A model generated the notes under the pieces. The model did not search any database. It saw only the letters and a list, made by a program, of their open reading frames with translations, and was not told the origin of the DNA. Positions 37,251 through 46,770 of a stretch of 64,000 bases of DNA are shown here, piece after piece. This DNA is from Flavobacteriales bacterium (GTDB taxonomy: Bacteria; Bacteroidota; Bacteroidia; Flavobacteriales; JANQLC01): contig JANQLC010000030.1 of NCBI GenBank assembly GCA_028280815.1, forward strand, positions 43,761 to 107,760, written 5' to 3'. The stretch's first letter is position 1. The number at the start of each line of letters is the position of its first letter. Made by a program: the position numbers and the translations under genes.

Positions 37251-37293
37251 GGGAAGCGCCTGAGAAGCTTGGAACTACGCTTTGCAGACAAAC

Positions 37294-39138
37294 CTACTCT
37301 ACCGTAACAGACTTGGCCAAATTTCTAGGCTGGTCTACATCTGCACCGCGCAGGACGGCGATTTGGTAGGACAGGAGTTGAAGGGGAATGACCGTTAGCA
37401 GGGGCGCGAGTTCTTCCGACACCGCTGGAACCGCTATGCTGTAATCCGCGAGCTGCTCAACCGCTCGGTCTCCGGCTGTCACCACGGCTATAATTTGCCC
37501 TTTACGGGCTTTGATCTCTTGGATGTTGCTCAGAATTTTGTCATGATGTCTCGTCTGGGTAGCGATTACCACTACGGGCATATCTTCATCGATCAGTGCG
37601 ATGGGGCCGTGCTTCATCTCGGCAGCCGGATAGCCTTCTGCATGGATATATGAGATTTCCTTTAGCTTCAGCGCGCCTTCCAACGCCACGGGAAAATTGT
37701 AACCCCTACCGAGATACAGACAGTTCTTCGCATCCTTATACCTTTGGGAAATCGGTTTGATCTGCGCAGCGGCATGCAGCGCTTGCCTCATCTTTTCGGA
37801 CAAGGTCCCCAGCTCGGTACAGAGAGCCCGATAGCGACTTTGGTCAATCGTTCCCCGGTGCTTGGCCATTTTTAGCGCCAGCAGGACCAAAACCGCGAGC
37901 TGTGCCGTAAACGCCTTGGTGGAAGCAACCCCTATTTCAGGGCCTGCATGCGTATAAGCACCCGCATCTGTCATTCTGGCGATGGAAGAACCGACCACAT
38001 TGCATATACCAAAGGTAAAGGCACCCCTTTCTTTGGCCAGCTCGAGGGCTGCCAGCGTATCTGCCGTTTCACCCGATTGTGAAATGGCTATGATGGCATC
38101 GCCATCGGTGACGATGGGGTTTCGATACCGAAATTCACTGGCGTATTCCACCTCAACCGGGATTCGAGCCAAGTCTTCAAATAGGTACTCGGCGATTAAA
38201 CCCGCATGCCATGAGGTACCACAGGCCAGGATCAAGAGTCGATCTGCGTTTTCAAACTTTTCCCTGTGATCCCAAACCCCCGCCATCTTGATAATCCCCT
38301 CGTCGATGCGGAGCCTACCCCGCAGGGTATCGCAGACCGAACGGGGTTGCTCGTGGATCTCCTTGAGCATGAAATGCGGATAGCCTCCTTTTTCAATATG
38401 TGCCAGGTCGAGCTTCAGCGCTTGAACGCTTGGACTTACGATGTGGTTGGACTGTATGCGGCGCATCTCCACTGCGTTTTGCCGACTGACCACAGCGAGG
38501 TCGCCGTCTGCGAGATAAACCGCCTGTTGGGTATATTCGATAAAGGGTGATGCGTCGGAAGCGATGAAGTACTCATCTGCACCCAAGCCGATGACCAAGG
38601 GGCTTCCCCTGCGGGCGATCACGATCTCATCGGGGTTGTTGCGCTCTATTACGGCAACCGCATAAGCGCCTACCACTTCATTAAACGCGAGGCGGGCAGC
38701 CTCCTTTAGGCTTAGCCCATCCCGTTGTTGAAGGTGCTCGATCAGGTTGACCAATACCTCCGTATCGGTTTGGCTTTTACACACAAAACCCTTTTGCTCG
38801 AGTGCCCGTTTGAGCGATTCATAGTTTTCGATTATGCCGTTGTGAACGATTACCAGCTCGCCGCTGTTCGAGCTATGCGGATGTGCATTCAAGTCGCTGG
38901 GCCTGCCATGGGTAGCCCAGCGCGTGTGGCCGATACCCAGGGTTGCGGTTGCCGGTTTTTGCGCAGCCAACGCTTCTTCCAATGCCCTTACCTTACCCAA
39001 TCGCTTGACGATGGTGAGCGCGCCGTTTTGCAATGCCACGCCAGTGCTATCGTAACCGCGGTACTCCAATCTCTGTAAGCCTTTGATCAAGATCGGATAC
39101 GCATCGCGATTCCCAATATAACCCACAATGCCGCACAT
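37294..39138 (-). CDS. glmS: Glutamine--fructose-6-phosphate aminotransferase (isomerizing)
   Basis: Makes glucosamine 6-phosphate, the first step of amino-sugar synthesis for peptidoglycan and LPS. At 614 aa it is full length. The N-terminal glutaminase begins MCGIVGYIGN (Cys2 nucleophile after Met removal), with GHTRWATHGRPSDLNAHPH; two SIS domains follow (ILACGTSWHAGLIAEYLFED, AISQSGETADTLAALELAKE, GRGYNFPVALEGALKLKEIS). It ends LAKSVTVE. It is third in glgA-DUF4270-glmS, an order common in Bacteroidota. No glmS riboswitch is seen. Confidence 0.97.
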   Translation of the reverse strand: MCGIVGYIGNRDAYPILIKGLQRLEYRGYDSTGVALQNGALTIVKRLGKVRALEEALAAQKPATATLGIGHTRWATHGRPSDLNAHPHSSNSGELVIVHNGIIENYESLKRALEQKGFVCKSQTDTEVLVNLIEHLQQRDGLSLKEAARLAFNEVVGAYAVAVIERNNPDEIVIARRGSPLVIGLGADEYFIASDASPFIEYTQQAVYLADGDLAVVSRQNAVEMRRIQSNHIVSPSVQALKLDLAHIEKGGYPHFMLKEIHEQPRSVCDTLRGRLRIDEGIIKMAGVWDHREKFENADRLLILACGTSWHAGLIAEYLFEDLARIPVEVEYASEFRYRNPIVTDGDAIIAISQSGETADTLAALELAKERGAFTFGICNVVGSSIARMTDAGAYTHAGPEIGVASTKAFTAQLAVLVLLALKMAKHRGTIDQSRYRALCTELGTLSEKMRQALHAAAQIKPISQRYKDAKNCLYLGRGYNFPVALEGALKLKEISYIHAEGYPAAEMKHGPIALIDEDMPVVVIATQTRHHDKILSNIQEIKARKGQIIAVVTAGDRAVEQLADYSIAVPAVSEELAPLLTVIPLQLLSYQIAVLRGADVDQPRNLAKSVTVE

Positions 39139-39155
39139 AACGAGAAGAGAAATGC

Positions 39156-40550
39156 CTATAGAACCCGCTCCGTATAGAAAATCTGAAACTCGATGGGATG
39201 TTCTCCGAGATTTCCATCCACCTCAGCCTGAAATGGGGTATTCTGACTGAGCTTATAGCCATCGGGCGTCCGTATGAATTCAGCCGCGACCAAATCGATC
39301 GGATCACAGGTATCGGAGTCCCGCAAAATCTGACTCACGTAAGTCGCCAGGTGAAAGGTGTAGGTGTTGTCTTCGCTGTTTAAAGACGCTACGCCAGACG
39401 GTATAGGGTCCCCAGTTTTCGTATTGATAAGGGCGAGTGCAGGGGGGAGTGGCGTGGTTTGCAAGGGCTTGGCGTGAATGATTAGACGCGCTTCCTGAAT
39501 CGCCCAATTCTCAGCTTTACCTTTTGTCTCTTTAAAGTCGGCATCGGAGAAAAGCTGGATCACAGCCTTTGGCCCACCCAACCCCGCGATGTAGAGCACG
39601 CCCTCGCCTGCCACCCTATCGGGTGCTTCGAGTTGTTTGACCAATTGGGGAGCGGCCTGATCGATATCGCTCTCGTAAATGCCCACCTGCGAAGCGCTCA
39701 TTTCAACGGGAAATGCCACGACTCGACTATCGTCACCATTGCGAAAGTAAAAAATCAGGGCAGCATCATGGCCATCAAAGCGCACCAGACTGCCATCCAC
39801 ATCATCCGTGGTCACATAAATCCCCTTGAAGTAAGCTCTAAAGCTGGCGTTGTTTACGAAGTGAATCCGCTGGTCGTCTAGAAATTTGTTTCGGAAATAC
39901 TTGAGGTAACCCCTATGTGTATCATCCGAGCTATCTGCGAGGGATATCCGAATAGCCGGTGCAATCTTTTTTTTCTCCCCTTCCACTTCTATCTCTAAGC
40001 TATCCCGGCTGGGCTTATAATATGTCGCTTGGCCGATGACATCACCCAATTCGTAGCGGTGGTTGGAATAGGTCACCACGTCCGCCGGTTTCATCGCCCC
40101 GGTAATCTCGTAAGCCTTAATGGTGAAAGGCTTAAAACCACCGTCGGAATATGGGATTATAGCATACCGATAAGGGTCTTCGCCTCCTCTTGCTTTAAGC
40201 GGCGCGTTAAAGACCACAGAGTCCAAAACCGGATTTTCGCCGAAATCCAAGTCCGGCCGAGACAGGGTGAGCTGTGCAGCAAAGGATGCCTTCAGCTTTC
40301 CAAAAACCGGATCTGCGATAACGCCGAGCGTCTTTGTAAAATAGGGATTACTGGAGTTGATGGAGTCTGTCTTTTCATCATATGCGATCAATGTATGCGA
40401 CTCATAAATCCCTTGGTCGGGCCTGCGTAGCACAGAGAGCTCAGCGCCATCTAAGGTGTTGCGCTGCTCACAAGAAAGGGCCAGTAGGCCCAGAAGAGTC
40501 CATGCGGAAAGGCCGATGTGGCGCATCCCTGCAGTTTTGCTCATTCGCAT
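39156..40550 (-). CDS. DUF4270 lipoprotein
   Basis: A 464-aa exported lipoprotein (signal LLGLLALSC, then EQRNTLDGAELS). The family is Bacteroidota-specific and mostly beta-structured; its function is unknown. Typical segments are SNPYFTKTLGVIADPVFGKLKASFAAQL and the C-terminal FQIFYTERVL (first shown in part: LGVIADPVFGKLKASFAAQL). It lies between a glycogen synthase gene (3 nt upstream) and glmS, the usual place for this family, so the three are probably cotranscribed. Confidence 0.85.
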   Translation of the reverse strand: MRMSKTAGMRHIGLSAWTLLGLLALSCEQRNTLDGAELSVLRRPDQGIYESHTLIAYDEKTDSINSSNPYFTKTLGVIADPVFGKLKASFAAQLTLSRPDLDFGENPVLDSVVFNAPLKARGGEDPYRYAIIPYSDGGFKPFTIKAYEITGAMKPADVVTYSNHRYELGDVIGQATYYKPSRDSLEIEVEGEKKKIAPAIRISLADSSDDTHRGYLKYFRNKFLDDQRIHFVNNASFRAYFKGIYVTTDDVDGSLVRFDGHDAALIFYFRNGDDSRVVAFPVEMSASQVGIYESDIDQAAPQLVKQLEAPDRVAGEGVLYIAGLGGPKAVIQLFSDADFKETKGKAENWAIQEARLIIHAKPLQTTPLPPALALINTKTGDPIPSGVASLNSEDNTYTFHLATYVSQILRDSDTCDPIDLVAAEFIRTPDGYKLSQNTPFQAEVDGNLGEHPIEFQIFYTERVL

Positions 40551-40553
40551 ATT

Positions 40554-41369
40554 TCAGGCTTCATTTAAAACCGATTCCTCGCAGAATTTGTGGTATGCCT
40601 CGCCAAATTCCCCTGGACTGAGATAACCCAAAACGGGCTTATCGGTATCTTCTAAGAGGGCATTTACGGAATTGGGAAGGCTTTCTGTCCCTTTGATCAC
40701 ACCGTCGGAATAGTCGACCATCAGGCGGGTTAGGTTTAAAAAGCTAGGCGTTTGGATGTAATCAAAATTTGAGGTATCTATACCGTCCATCGCTATTTTT
40801 CGGATCATATTTCCGTCCAAACCGCCTTCGTAATCCATATCGTATAGGGAAGCGATCACTTTGGTATCGGCAAAGATGGGCTCATCCTTATAGTAAGTCC
40901 GCACGTATAAGGGCAACAAAGCGCTCAGCCAGCCGTGTACGTGTACGATGTCCGGCGACCAGTTCAATTTCTTAACGGCTTCCAACACCCCGCGGATAAA
41001 GAACAACATCCGCTCGTCATTGTCTCGATAAAAATTTCCATCCGGGTCTCCATATATCCCTCTTCGTTTGAAATACTCTTCGTTGTAAATGAAATAAGCC
41101 TGAAGGCGAGCCTTGGGGATGGATGCCACCTTGATGATCAAAGGTTGATCCACGTCGTTGACGATCAAATTCATACCGGACAACCGAATCACTTCGTGTA
41201 GCTGATGGCGGCGCTCATTGATGCTGCCAAAGCCTGGTATAAAGATGCGAACGTCGTTGCCTGAGCTGTGCATTTCCTTGGGCGCCTCCAACGATATACG
41301 GGAGATAGGGTTTTCTGGAAAATAGGGCATTAACTCAGCAGATACATACAGGATTCTATTCGCTTTCAT
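40554..41369 (-). CDS. Glycogen/starch synthase-like protein, N-terminal GT5 domain only
   Basis: A 271-aa protein starting MKANRILYVSAELMPYFPEN, matching the N-terminal Rossmann domain of GT5 glycogen synthases (DIVHVHGWLSALLPLYVRTY, the usual VH-HDWHTA site). Single-domain versions of this length are standard in Bacteroidota. Without the C-terminal half, ADP-glucose binding is incomplete, so true synthase activity is doubtful. The start at 41369 follows a -7 box. First gene of the operon with DUF4270 and glmS. Confidence 0.85.
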   Translation of the reverse strand: MKANRILYVSAELMPYFPENPISRISLEAPKEMHSSGNDVRIFIPGFGSINERRHQLHEVIRLSGMNLIVNDVDQPLIIKVASIPKARLQAYFIYNEEYFKRRGIYGDPDGNFYRDNDERMLFFIRGVLEAVKKLNWSPDIVHVHGWLSALLPLYVRTYYKDEPIFADTKVIASLYDMDYEGGLDGNMIRKIAMDGIDTSNFDYIQTPSFLNLTRLMVDYSDGVIKGTESLPNSVNALLEDTDKPVLGYLSPGEFGEAYHKFCEESVLNEA

Positions 41370-41402
41370 AACTGATATTAGGCATTTGTCTCTGTGCGAG
41401 TA

Positions 41403-41410
41403 CAAAGGTA
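41403..41410 (-). promoter_or_regulatory. -7 box TACCTTTG for the glgA-like operon
   Basis: Exact TAnnTTTG on the minus strand, 34 nt before the chosen ATG. It is divergent from the flippase-like gene. Confidence 0.5.
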
Positions 41411-41447
41411 CGAAAAAAACGCAGAAGCTTGGACTGATGAACGGGTC

Positions 41448-41481
41448 TTTGCCATTACACAGCTGTTTTTGGCTACTTTTG
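41448..41481 (+). promoter_or_regulatory. Promoter of the flippase-like gene
   Basis: TTTG at 41448-41451 and TACTTTTG at 41474-41481, with a 22-nt spacer. The ATG at 41492 follows after only 10 nt. Confidence 0.5.
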
Positions 41482-41491
41482 TGCCTTATTT

Positions 41492-42478
41492 ATGAAAAAG
41501 CCCAAACGCCTCTTAACGCTGTTCCTATCACTCGGCTTGGGCATTTTGCTCATCTGGCTCGTCGTCAGGAAATTTACCCCCAAAGACGTGGCAGAGATGA
41601 AGAGCGCCTTGGAACGAACCGATCTCTGGTGGCTCTTAGTCTCAGCTATTTTGGGCATCATAAGCCACATCAGTCGCGCGATACGCTGGGACTATACCCT
41701 GAGCGCCATCGGTATACAAACCGGTTTTTGGAATCGTTTTTTCGCGGTTATGACCAATTATATGGTTAACTTAGCCATTCCGCGGATGGGCGAAGTATCC
41801 CGGTGTGCTGTTCTAACTCGCTACGAAAACACCCCCTTTAACAAAGCCTTTGGCACCCTAATCGCCGAACGAGTCATTGACTTACTCGTACTCGTCTTCC
41901 TAGCTGTGGGCTTTGTCACTTGGCAGCACCATGCGGTTCTCTCTTACCTGTACGCCCTTTTCCAGGATAAAATACCGCGAGTCGAGATGCTCCTCGCGAT
42001 TTCGGTAAGCGCCTCGGCGGGCTTAGGTGCGGGTCTATTCCTCCTGAGAAAATCCAAACACCCCCTAGCTCAAAAAACCAAAACCCTGACTCAGGGCCTG
42101 GTTGAAGGTGTGCGATCCATCGGCAAAGTGAAGCGGAAATGGGCCTTTGTCGGGTATACGATTCTGATATGGTCGCTTTATGTGTCGATGACTGGCGTTT
42201 GTTACCTCGCCTTGCCTGAAACCCGGTCTGTTCCCTTTGCAGGCGTGCTGGGCGCCTTTGTATTGGGGGGCATCAGCATAATCGCGACACCCGGCGGCCT
42301 CGGCGCTTACCCCATCGCCATACAGCAAGTTCTCTTGCGTTACGGTGTAACAGCTGCTGCGGGTTACGCATTTGGCTGGCTGATTTGGCTGGTGCAGACC
42401 TTTATGGTGCTAACCCTGGGCTTGGCTTCTGCTATCGCCTTACCTTTGGTAAACAAAGGCTATCCATGGCGAAGGTAA
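41492..42478 (+). CDS. Flippase-like (lysylphosphatidylglycerol synthase TM) membrane protein
   Basis: A 328-aa integral membrane protein of the UPF0104/AglD-like family: N-terminal helix LLTLFLSLGLGILLIWLVVR, the conserved HISRAIRWDYTLSAIG and NYMVNLAIPRMGEVSRCAVL, and GGISIIATPGGLGAYPIAIQ. It is presumed to move a polyprenyl- or glycerol-linked lipid; the substrate is unknown. Its stop overlaps the radA start by 13 nt, so radA is translationally coupled. Confidence 0.88.
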   Translation: MKKPKRLLTLFLSLGLGILLIWLVVRKFTPKDVAEMKSALERTDLWWLLVSAILGIISHISRAIRWDYTLSAIGIQTGFWNRFFAVMTNYMVNLAIPRMGEVSRCAVLTRYENTPFNKAFGTLIAERVIDLLVLVFLAVGFVTWQHHAVLSYLYALFQDKIPRVEMLLAISVSASAGLGAGLFLLRKSKHPLAQKTKTLTQGLVEGVRSIGKVKRKWAFVGYTILIWSLYVSMTGVCYLALPETRSVPFAGVLGAFVLGGISIIATPGGLGAYPIAIQQVLLRYGVTAAAGYAFGWLIWLVQTFMVLTLGLASAIALPLVNKGYPWRR

Positions 42479-43839
42479 AGATCGGTTATTTCTGCCAAAA
42501 TTGCGGTGCCCAACACAGCCAATGGATGGGGCAGTGCACCCACTGTGGGACGTGGAATACTTTGGTGGAAGAGCGAGTTGAAAAAGGGCAAAAGACGGCG
42601 TTTGGGGGTGCGAGTCAGGCGAGCCATCACGGTGAGAGGAGTAAGGCCTTGCGGTTGGGTGAAATCAAAGCCGAATCTGCATCTCGGCTGTGCACGCGAG
42701 ATGCAGAATTCAACCGGGCATTGGGAGGTGGCATCACGGCTGGATCGGTCAATCTGTTGGGGGGTGAACCCGGCATAGGAAAGTCCACGCTACTGCTACA
42801 GCTCGCCCTGCAACTCGCCCCCCATAAAGTCCTATACGTTTCCGGCGAGGAGAGCCCATTGCAAATCAAGCGCCGAGCGACGCGCTTGCCTTTTGAAAAC
42901 CCCCATTTATTCCTCTCAAACGAAACCCAAACCCGAGGCGTTTTCCATCAGCTCGATCGGGTACAACCCGATTTGTTGATCGTCGATTCCATTCAGAGCT
43001 TGCAGACCGATTGTATAGACGCTTCGCCGGGCACCGTCGTACAGCTCCGGGCGAGCACGGCTGAACTCGTCCAATTTTCCAAAGCATCGAACACGCCGGT
43101 CGTGCTGATTGGACACATCACCAAAGCGGGGCAATTAGCGGGCCCTAAGGTGCTGGAACACCTGGTCGACACCGTATTACAATTCGAAGGAGACCCAAAC
43201 CATGTGCACCGCATTTTGCGGGTTCTGAAGAACCGATTTGGCTCCACTTCGGCTTTGGGCGTTTACGAAATGCGCGAAAACGGTCTGCGCGAGGTCGCCA
43301 ATCCTTCGGATAGCCTAATCACCAGAAAAGGGGCACAGCTGAGTGGAAGTAGCATAGCTGTAACCCTAGCAGGCATGCGCCCGCTCTTGATCGAGGTCCA
43401 GGCCCTGGTGAGTAGTGCGGTTTACGGCACCCCACAACGTTCGGCTACCGGCTACGATGCCAAGCGCTTAAACATGCTCTTAGCCGTATTGGAGAAGCGC
43501 GCTGGCTTTGAACTAGGTACAAAAGACGTGTTTTTAAATGTGACCGGCGGCATTCGCGTGACCGACCCCGCTTTGGATTTAGCGGTGATCGCAGCCATCT
43601 TGTCAAGCGACTCAGACAGCTGCATACCGGAAAATTACTGCTTTACGGCTGAAGTGGGACTCAGTGGTGAACTTCGGGCTGTCAGGCGTGTAGAACCGCG
43701 CATCTCAGAAGCTGAAAAGCTGGGGTTTAAAAAGGTGTTTCTATCCCCGTACAACCATTTAAGCCAAGAGCCAAAGGAAATTGAACCCGTCCGGATCGCA
43801 AAGGTAGCCGACCTCTGCCAAGCCTTATTCCAATTCTAA
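42466..43839 (+). CDS. radA: DNA repair protein RadA
   Basis: A RecA-like, Lon-like ATPase that helps branch migration in recombination (457 aa). The zinc finger is CQNCGAQHSQWMGQCTHC. Walker A is GGEPGIGKSTLLLQLA, Walker B LLIVDSIQ, the RadA signature LKNRFGS, and the C-terminal Lon-protease-like domain contains FLNVTGGIRVTDPALDLAVI. ATG 42466 is fixed by MAKVKIGYFC. The end overlaps the convergent xth gene by 15 nt. Confidence 0.96.
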   Translation: MAKVKIGYFCQNCGAQHSQWMGQCTHCGTWNTLVEERVEKGQKTAFGGASQASHHGERSKALRLGEIKAESASRLCTRDAEFNRALGGGITAGSVNLLGGEPGIGKSTLLLQLALQLAPHKVLYVSGEESPLQIKRRATRLPFENPHLFLSNETQTRGVFHQLDRVQPDLLIVDSIQSLQTDCIDASPGTVVQLRASTAELVQFSKASNTPVVLIGHITKAGQLAGPKVLEHLVDTVLQFEGDPNHVHRILRVLKNRFGSTSALGVYEMRENGLREVANPSDSLITRKGAQLSGSSIAVTLAGMRPLLIEVQALVSSAVYGTPQRSATGYDAKRLNMLLAVLEKRAGFELGTKDVFLNVTGGIRVTDPALDLAVIAAILSSDSDSCIPENYCFTAEVGLSGELRAVRRVEPRISEAEKLGFKKVFLSPYNHLSQEPKEIEPVRIAKVADLCQALFQF

Positions 43840-44583
43840 TAAGATGGGACAATGGTCGGAATGCCTGGCTTCGGATAATAGGGCAGCGCGCTTCATCGCA
43901 GTTTGTAAGCTGCGGCTCACCAAGTGGTAATCGATTCGCCAGCCTTTATTCTGCGCCCTGGCGTTGGCGCGATAAGTCCACCAACTGTATTGGTCGGGCT
44001 GCGGATTGAAGCAGCGAAAGGAATCGACGAAATCGCCCGCCCTTAGAAACCGCGATAACCACTGGCGCTCTTCGGGCAAGAAACCCGACACATGAGCATT
44101 TCGAATCGGGTCGTGAATATCGATGGCCTGGTGACAGATGTTGTAATCACCGCTTGCGATCAAATGGGGTATCTCTCTTTTAAGGCTTTTAATATAACGC
44201 AAAAAGGCACTGCAAAAATTCATCTTTACGTCCAATCGGCCGGACTGGTTTGTGCCCGAAGGCACATATACGCTCATCACGGAATACGCGTCGAAATCCA
44301 CGCGGAGTACGCGCCCTTCGGCATCCAAGATGCCACAACCGTACACCACATTATCGGGCGCTCGCTTGGTCAGGATAGCCACCCCGCTGTAACCCTTCTT
44401 TTCGGCTGGAAACCAATACGATTGGTAACCCATCGCCTCAAAAACCGCCGGATCGACTTGTCCCTGGAGCGCCTTGACCTCCTGCAGGCAGACGATATCC
44501 GGATCGCAGGCTTGCAGCCATGGGATGAATCCCTTTCGCATGGCCGCGCGAATGCCGTTTACGTTATAGGAGACCAACTTCAT
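43825..44583 (-). CDS. xth: Exodeoxyribonuclease III
   Basis: An AP endonuclease and 3'-5' exonuclease of base excision repair (252 aa). Motifs: MKLVSYNVNGIRAAMRKGF, CLQEVKA (metal-binding Glu), SVYVPSGTN, LIASGDYNICHQAIDIHDP and a final RHSDHCPILLELE (His-Asp). All catalytic residues are present. The 3' ends of radA and xth overlap, which is unusual but not rare. Confidence 0.95.
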   Translation of the reverse strand: MKLVSYNVNGIRAAMRKGFIPWLQACDPDIVCLQEVKALQGQVDPAVFEAMGYQSYWFPAEKKGYSGVAILTKRAPDNVVYGCGILDAEGRVLRVDFDAYSVMSVYVPSGTNQSGRLDVKMNFCSAFLRYIKSLKREIPHLIASGDYNICHQAIDIHDPIRNAHVSGFLPEERQWLSRFLRAGDFVDSFRCFNPQPDQYSWWTYRANARAQNKGWRIDYHLVSRSLQTAMKRAALLSEARHSDHCPILLELE

Positions 44584-44629
44584 AAACTGCGATTGACGGG
44601 CAAAGATAAGTCCGCCGCTTCAAACCCTC

Positions 44630-45000
44630 GCAAAAGAACAAAATCGAAGCAATCCGTCCCGCTTTTCAGATCGATACAAGAGATAAGGCTCCTCTTCGGT
44701 CCGACCCCAGTTCGGATGTATGGTAAAAGCCGCGCGCGCTGAACACAGTACGAGTGCGAAAAAATACCTCTCATAAATAAAGTTGCATCTCAGTCGCTCT
44801 CCACTGTGATTGACACCGCGATTGGAATGCTGTATCCACGCGAATACAAGAGTAGAAAAATAAGCGCTGCCTTTCTTCAAACTGCTCCAGATTAGCATAG
44901 GCGATAAAAGTCAGGGCGCTGAACTGACCGGATGCCCCTCTCTTACCAAACCCGCAGGACAAAAACGGGAGCGCAAAGGCCGGGATTAGCCCTGTTCAGG
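44630..45000 (+). repeat. Family A repeats (AC-rich orientation)
   Basis: No gene between 44584 and 45125. ACTGCTCCAGATTAG at 44881-44895, with about 90 nt of flanking similarity to 5245-5337, and GGACAAAAACGGGAGC at 44956. The degenerate tandem pattern is as elsewhere. Confidence 0.55.
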
Positions 45001-45062
45001 TACAAAAACGAGCTGTTTCCCCTTGGATGCATACCAGCGTAAAGCCCCCGTACAAAAATTCC

Positions 45063-45070
45063 TATATTTG
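45063..45070 (+). promoter_or_regulatory. -7 box TATATTTG upstream of the broken DUF2807 gene
   Basis: Exact TAnnTTTG, 56 nt before the ATG at 45126. The promoter outlived the coding frame. Confidence 0.4.
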
Positions 45071-45125
45071 TGAAATGGGAGCGCTTTGCGCAAACCCACA
45101 CGTCAGAACCAAAAATTTTTAGCCG

Positions 45126-45846
45126 ATGTATAAAATCACACTGCTATGCGCAGCCGTTGCGCTGACGACACAGACCTAAGCGCAGTTCTGGGGCAACAAA
45201 ACCATCCGGGGCAACCACCGAGAAAAAACACAGATGCGAAGCGTCTCAGACTACGACGGCATAAGCGTCGCCGGCGGTTTTGAAGTGCACTTATTCTCCG
45301 GTTAAGAAAGGAAAGCTAAGGGTAAAAGCCGATGAAAATGTATTGCCCTACATCGTTACGAAAGTCAAAAACCGGATTTTACATATCGGGTTTAAGCGGG
45401 GTTACAACTTTAGAAATATCAAATACCTGAGCGTCCAGGCGCCAGTCGAGCAAATCGAAAGCCTCACAATAACCGGCTCTGGCGATGTCGACTCGGATTT
45501 CACCTTGAAAAGCCCCCATATGCAGCTCACTATATCCGGTAGCGGTGATATGGATCTCGCACTGGACAGCGATACGACAGCAGCGAAAATAACGGGTAGC
45601 GGTGACTTGAAATTAAGCGGCCAGACTCGAAATGCGAGCTACACTTTGACGGGCTCCGGCGATATCAAGGCTATGGAATTCAGGGCGACCAATGCCCGTG
45701 CTGAGATAAGCGGTTCAGGAGATATTCACCTGTATTGCAGCGAAAAGTTAGAAGCCCGCTATACGGGCTCAGGAGACATTAGGTACAAGGGAGGTCCCAA
45801 AATAAGACTAAAAGTAACGGGGTCTGGCTCCATTTCCAATTATTGA
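45126..45846 (+). pseudogene. DUF2807 (head GIN domain) protein gene, broken
   Basis: The first frame gives a signal peptide MYKITLLCAAVALTTQT, then an in-frame TAA at 45177-45179, then QFWGNKTIRGN and YDGISVAGGFEVHLFSG. Near 45300 the frame ends at TAA and the sequence continues in another frame: KKGKLRVKADENVLPYIV, KVKNRILHIGFKRG, then seven beta-helix turns marked by T/SGSGD (for example ITGSGDVDSD, ISGSGDMDLA, LTGSGDIKAM, YTGSGDIRYK), ending SGSISNY. Both a nonsense change and a short deletion are needed, so it is dead. Relatives are exported beta-helical proteins with unknown role. Confidence 0.85.
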
Positions 45847-45879
45847 AGCTAGGCCGGTTGGCTGCCATGGGGGGGCGCC

Positions 45880-46745
45880 ACTGAGACCGGATACGCGCGA
45901 AGAAAAGGCAGGCGCCCTTTTCAAACCGCTACGCCAAGCGGCGTGCGAAACCGGTTCTGAATAATACCCCCACGGCGGCAAAAACCTAAAACGAGCCCCA
46001 GTTTTGGACAGGCCCGGCTCGATCGACACGGCAACTGGATGCCCATAACAGCACAGGAACAAAGGGGACAGCTCCTCCCAGACGGCCATAGGGATAAAAG
46101 CAAAGGAATAAACCCTTTTTTTATCCACCACCCACAAACAACCCCCCCTTTTAATTAAACCATCAAATAGCAGCGGAAAAATAGCGCCGATCTGCCAAGC
46201 ATCTAAAAGGACAAGGCCCAGTTTTCAAGCCACTTTAAAAAGGCAAAACAATCCTTTTTCAACTGCTGCGTAACAACGAGCGCGCAGCGCCGACCTGTCA
46301 AACGCGTCCAAGCGTATAGACGCCGAGAAATAAACACCCGACTTTGAAAGCGCCAAACAGCATAGGATGAAAAATAATCCCTTTCCAACCCGACTTGGAC
46401 ACATGCGGTAGAGTTCAAGCGCGCTGGCCATAGCCAAAAGCCAAAATAAATCCCGCCTGCAAACCGTTGCGCGGCAGTGCGTGTCAAAAACACCCCTTTT
46501 TAAATAGCTTCCATGGCGATGGGCACGAAAACAATCGCTGGAATTTAAATGCGCAGCCGAGAACAAAAAAGCCCAGTTAGGCCTTGCGATACGATCCCCA
46601 GCAGACCCAGCCAAAAAGATCGCAGCGCGACTCCGACAGGCAAGAACAAGCGTGCCTTTTTAAACAACTGCATACGAGCACCCCAAAACAAAGGGAAAAA
46701 CGCGACAAAAACAGCTTTTCTAAGCGCCGTTCACACTTCCCTCAG
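45880..46745 (+). repeat. Family A repeats (AC-rich orientation)
   Basis: No gene between 45847 and 46768. Units with the CCCTTTTCAAACCGCT core (45918), CCTTTTTCAACTGCTGCG (46252), ATCCCTTTCCAACCCG (46377), AATCCCGCCTGCAAACCG (46448) and CCCCTTTTTAAATAGC (46493) follow each other at about 60-130 nt. Long frames on either strand here result from the biased composition. Confidence 0.55.
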
Positions 46746-46754
46746 GCTTTACAG

Positions 46755-46770
46755 TGTTCCACGTGAAACT
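46755..46770 (+). promoter_or_regulatory. parS-like site at the 3' end of mnmG
   Basis: TGTTCCACGTGAAACT differs from the B. subtilis-type parS consensus TGTTNCACGTGAAACA only in the last base. It overlaps the mnmG stop codon. The same 15 bases occur inverted at 48659-48645. Confidence 0.75.

Noticed and set aside
37250..39300. glmS ribozyme-riboswitch upstream of glmS
   Set aside because: glmS is the third gene of an operon with only an 18-nt gap before it; there is no room for the ribozyme.
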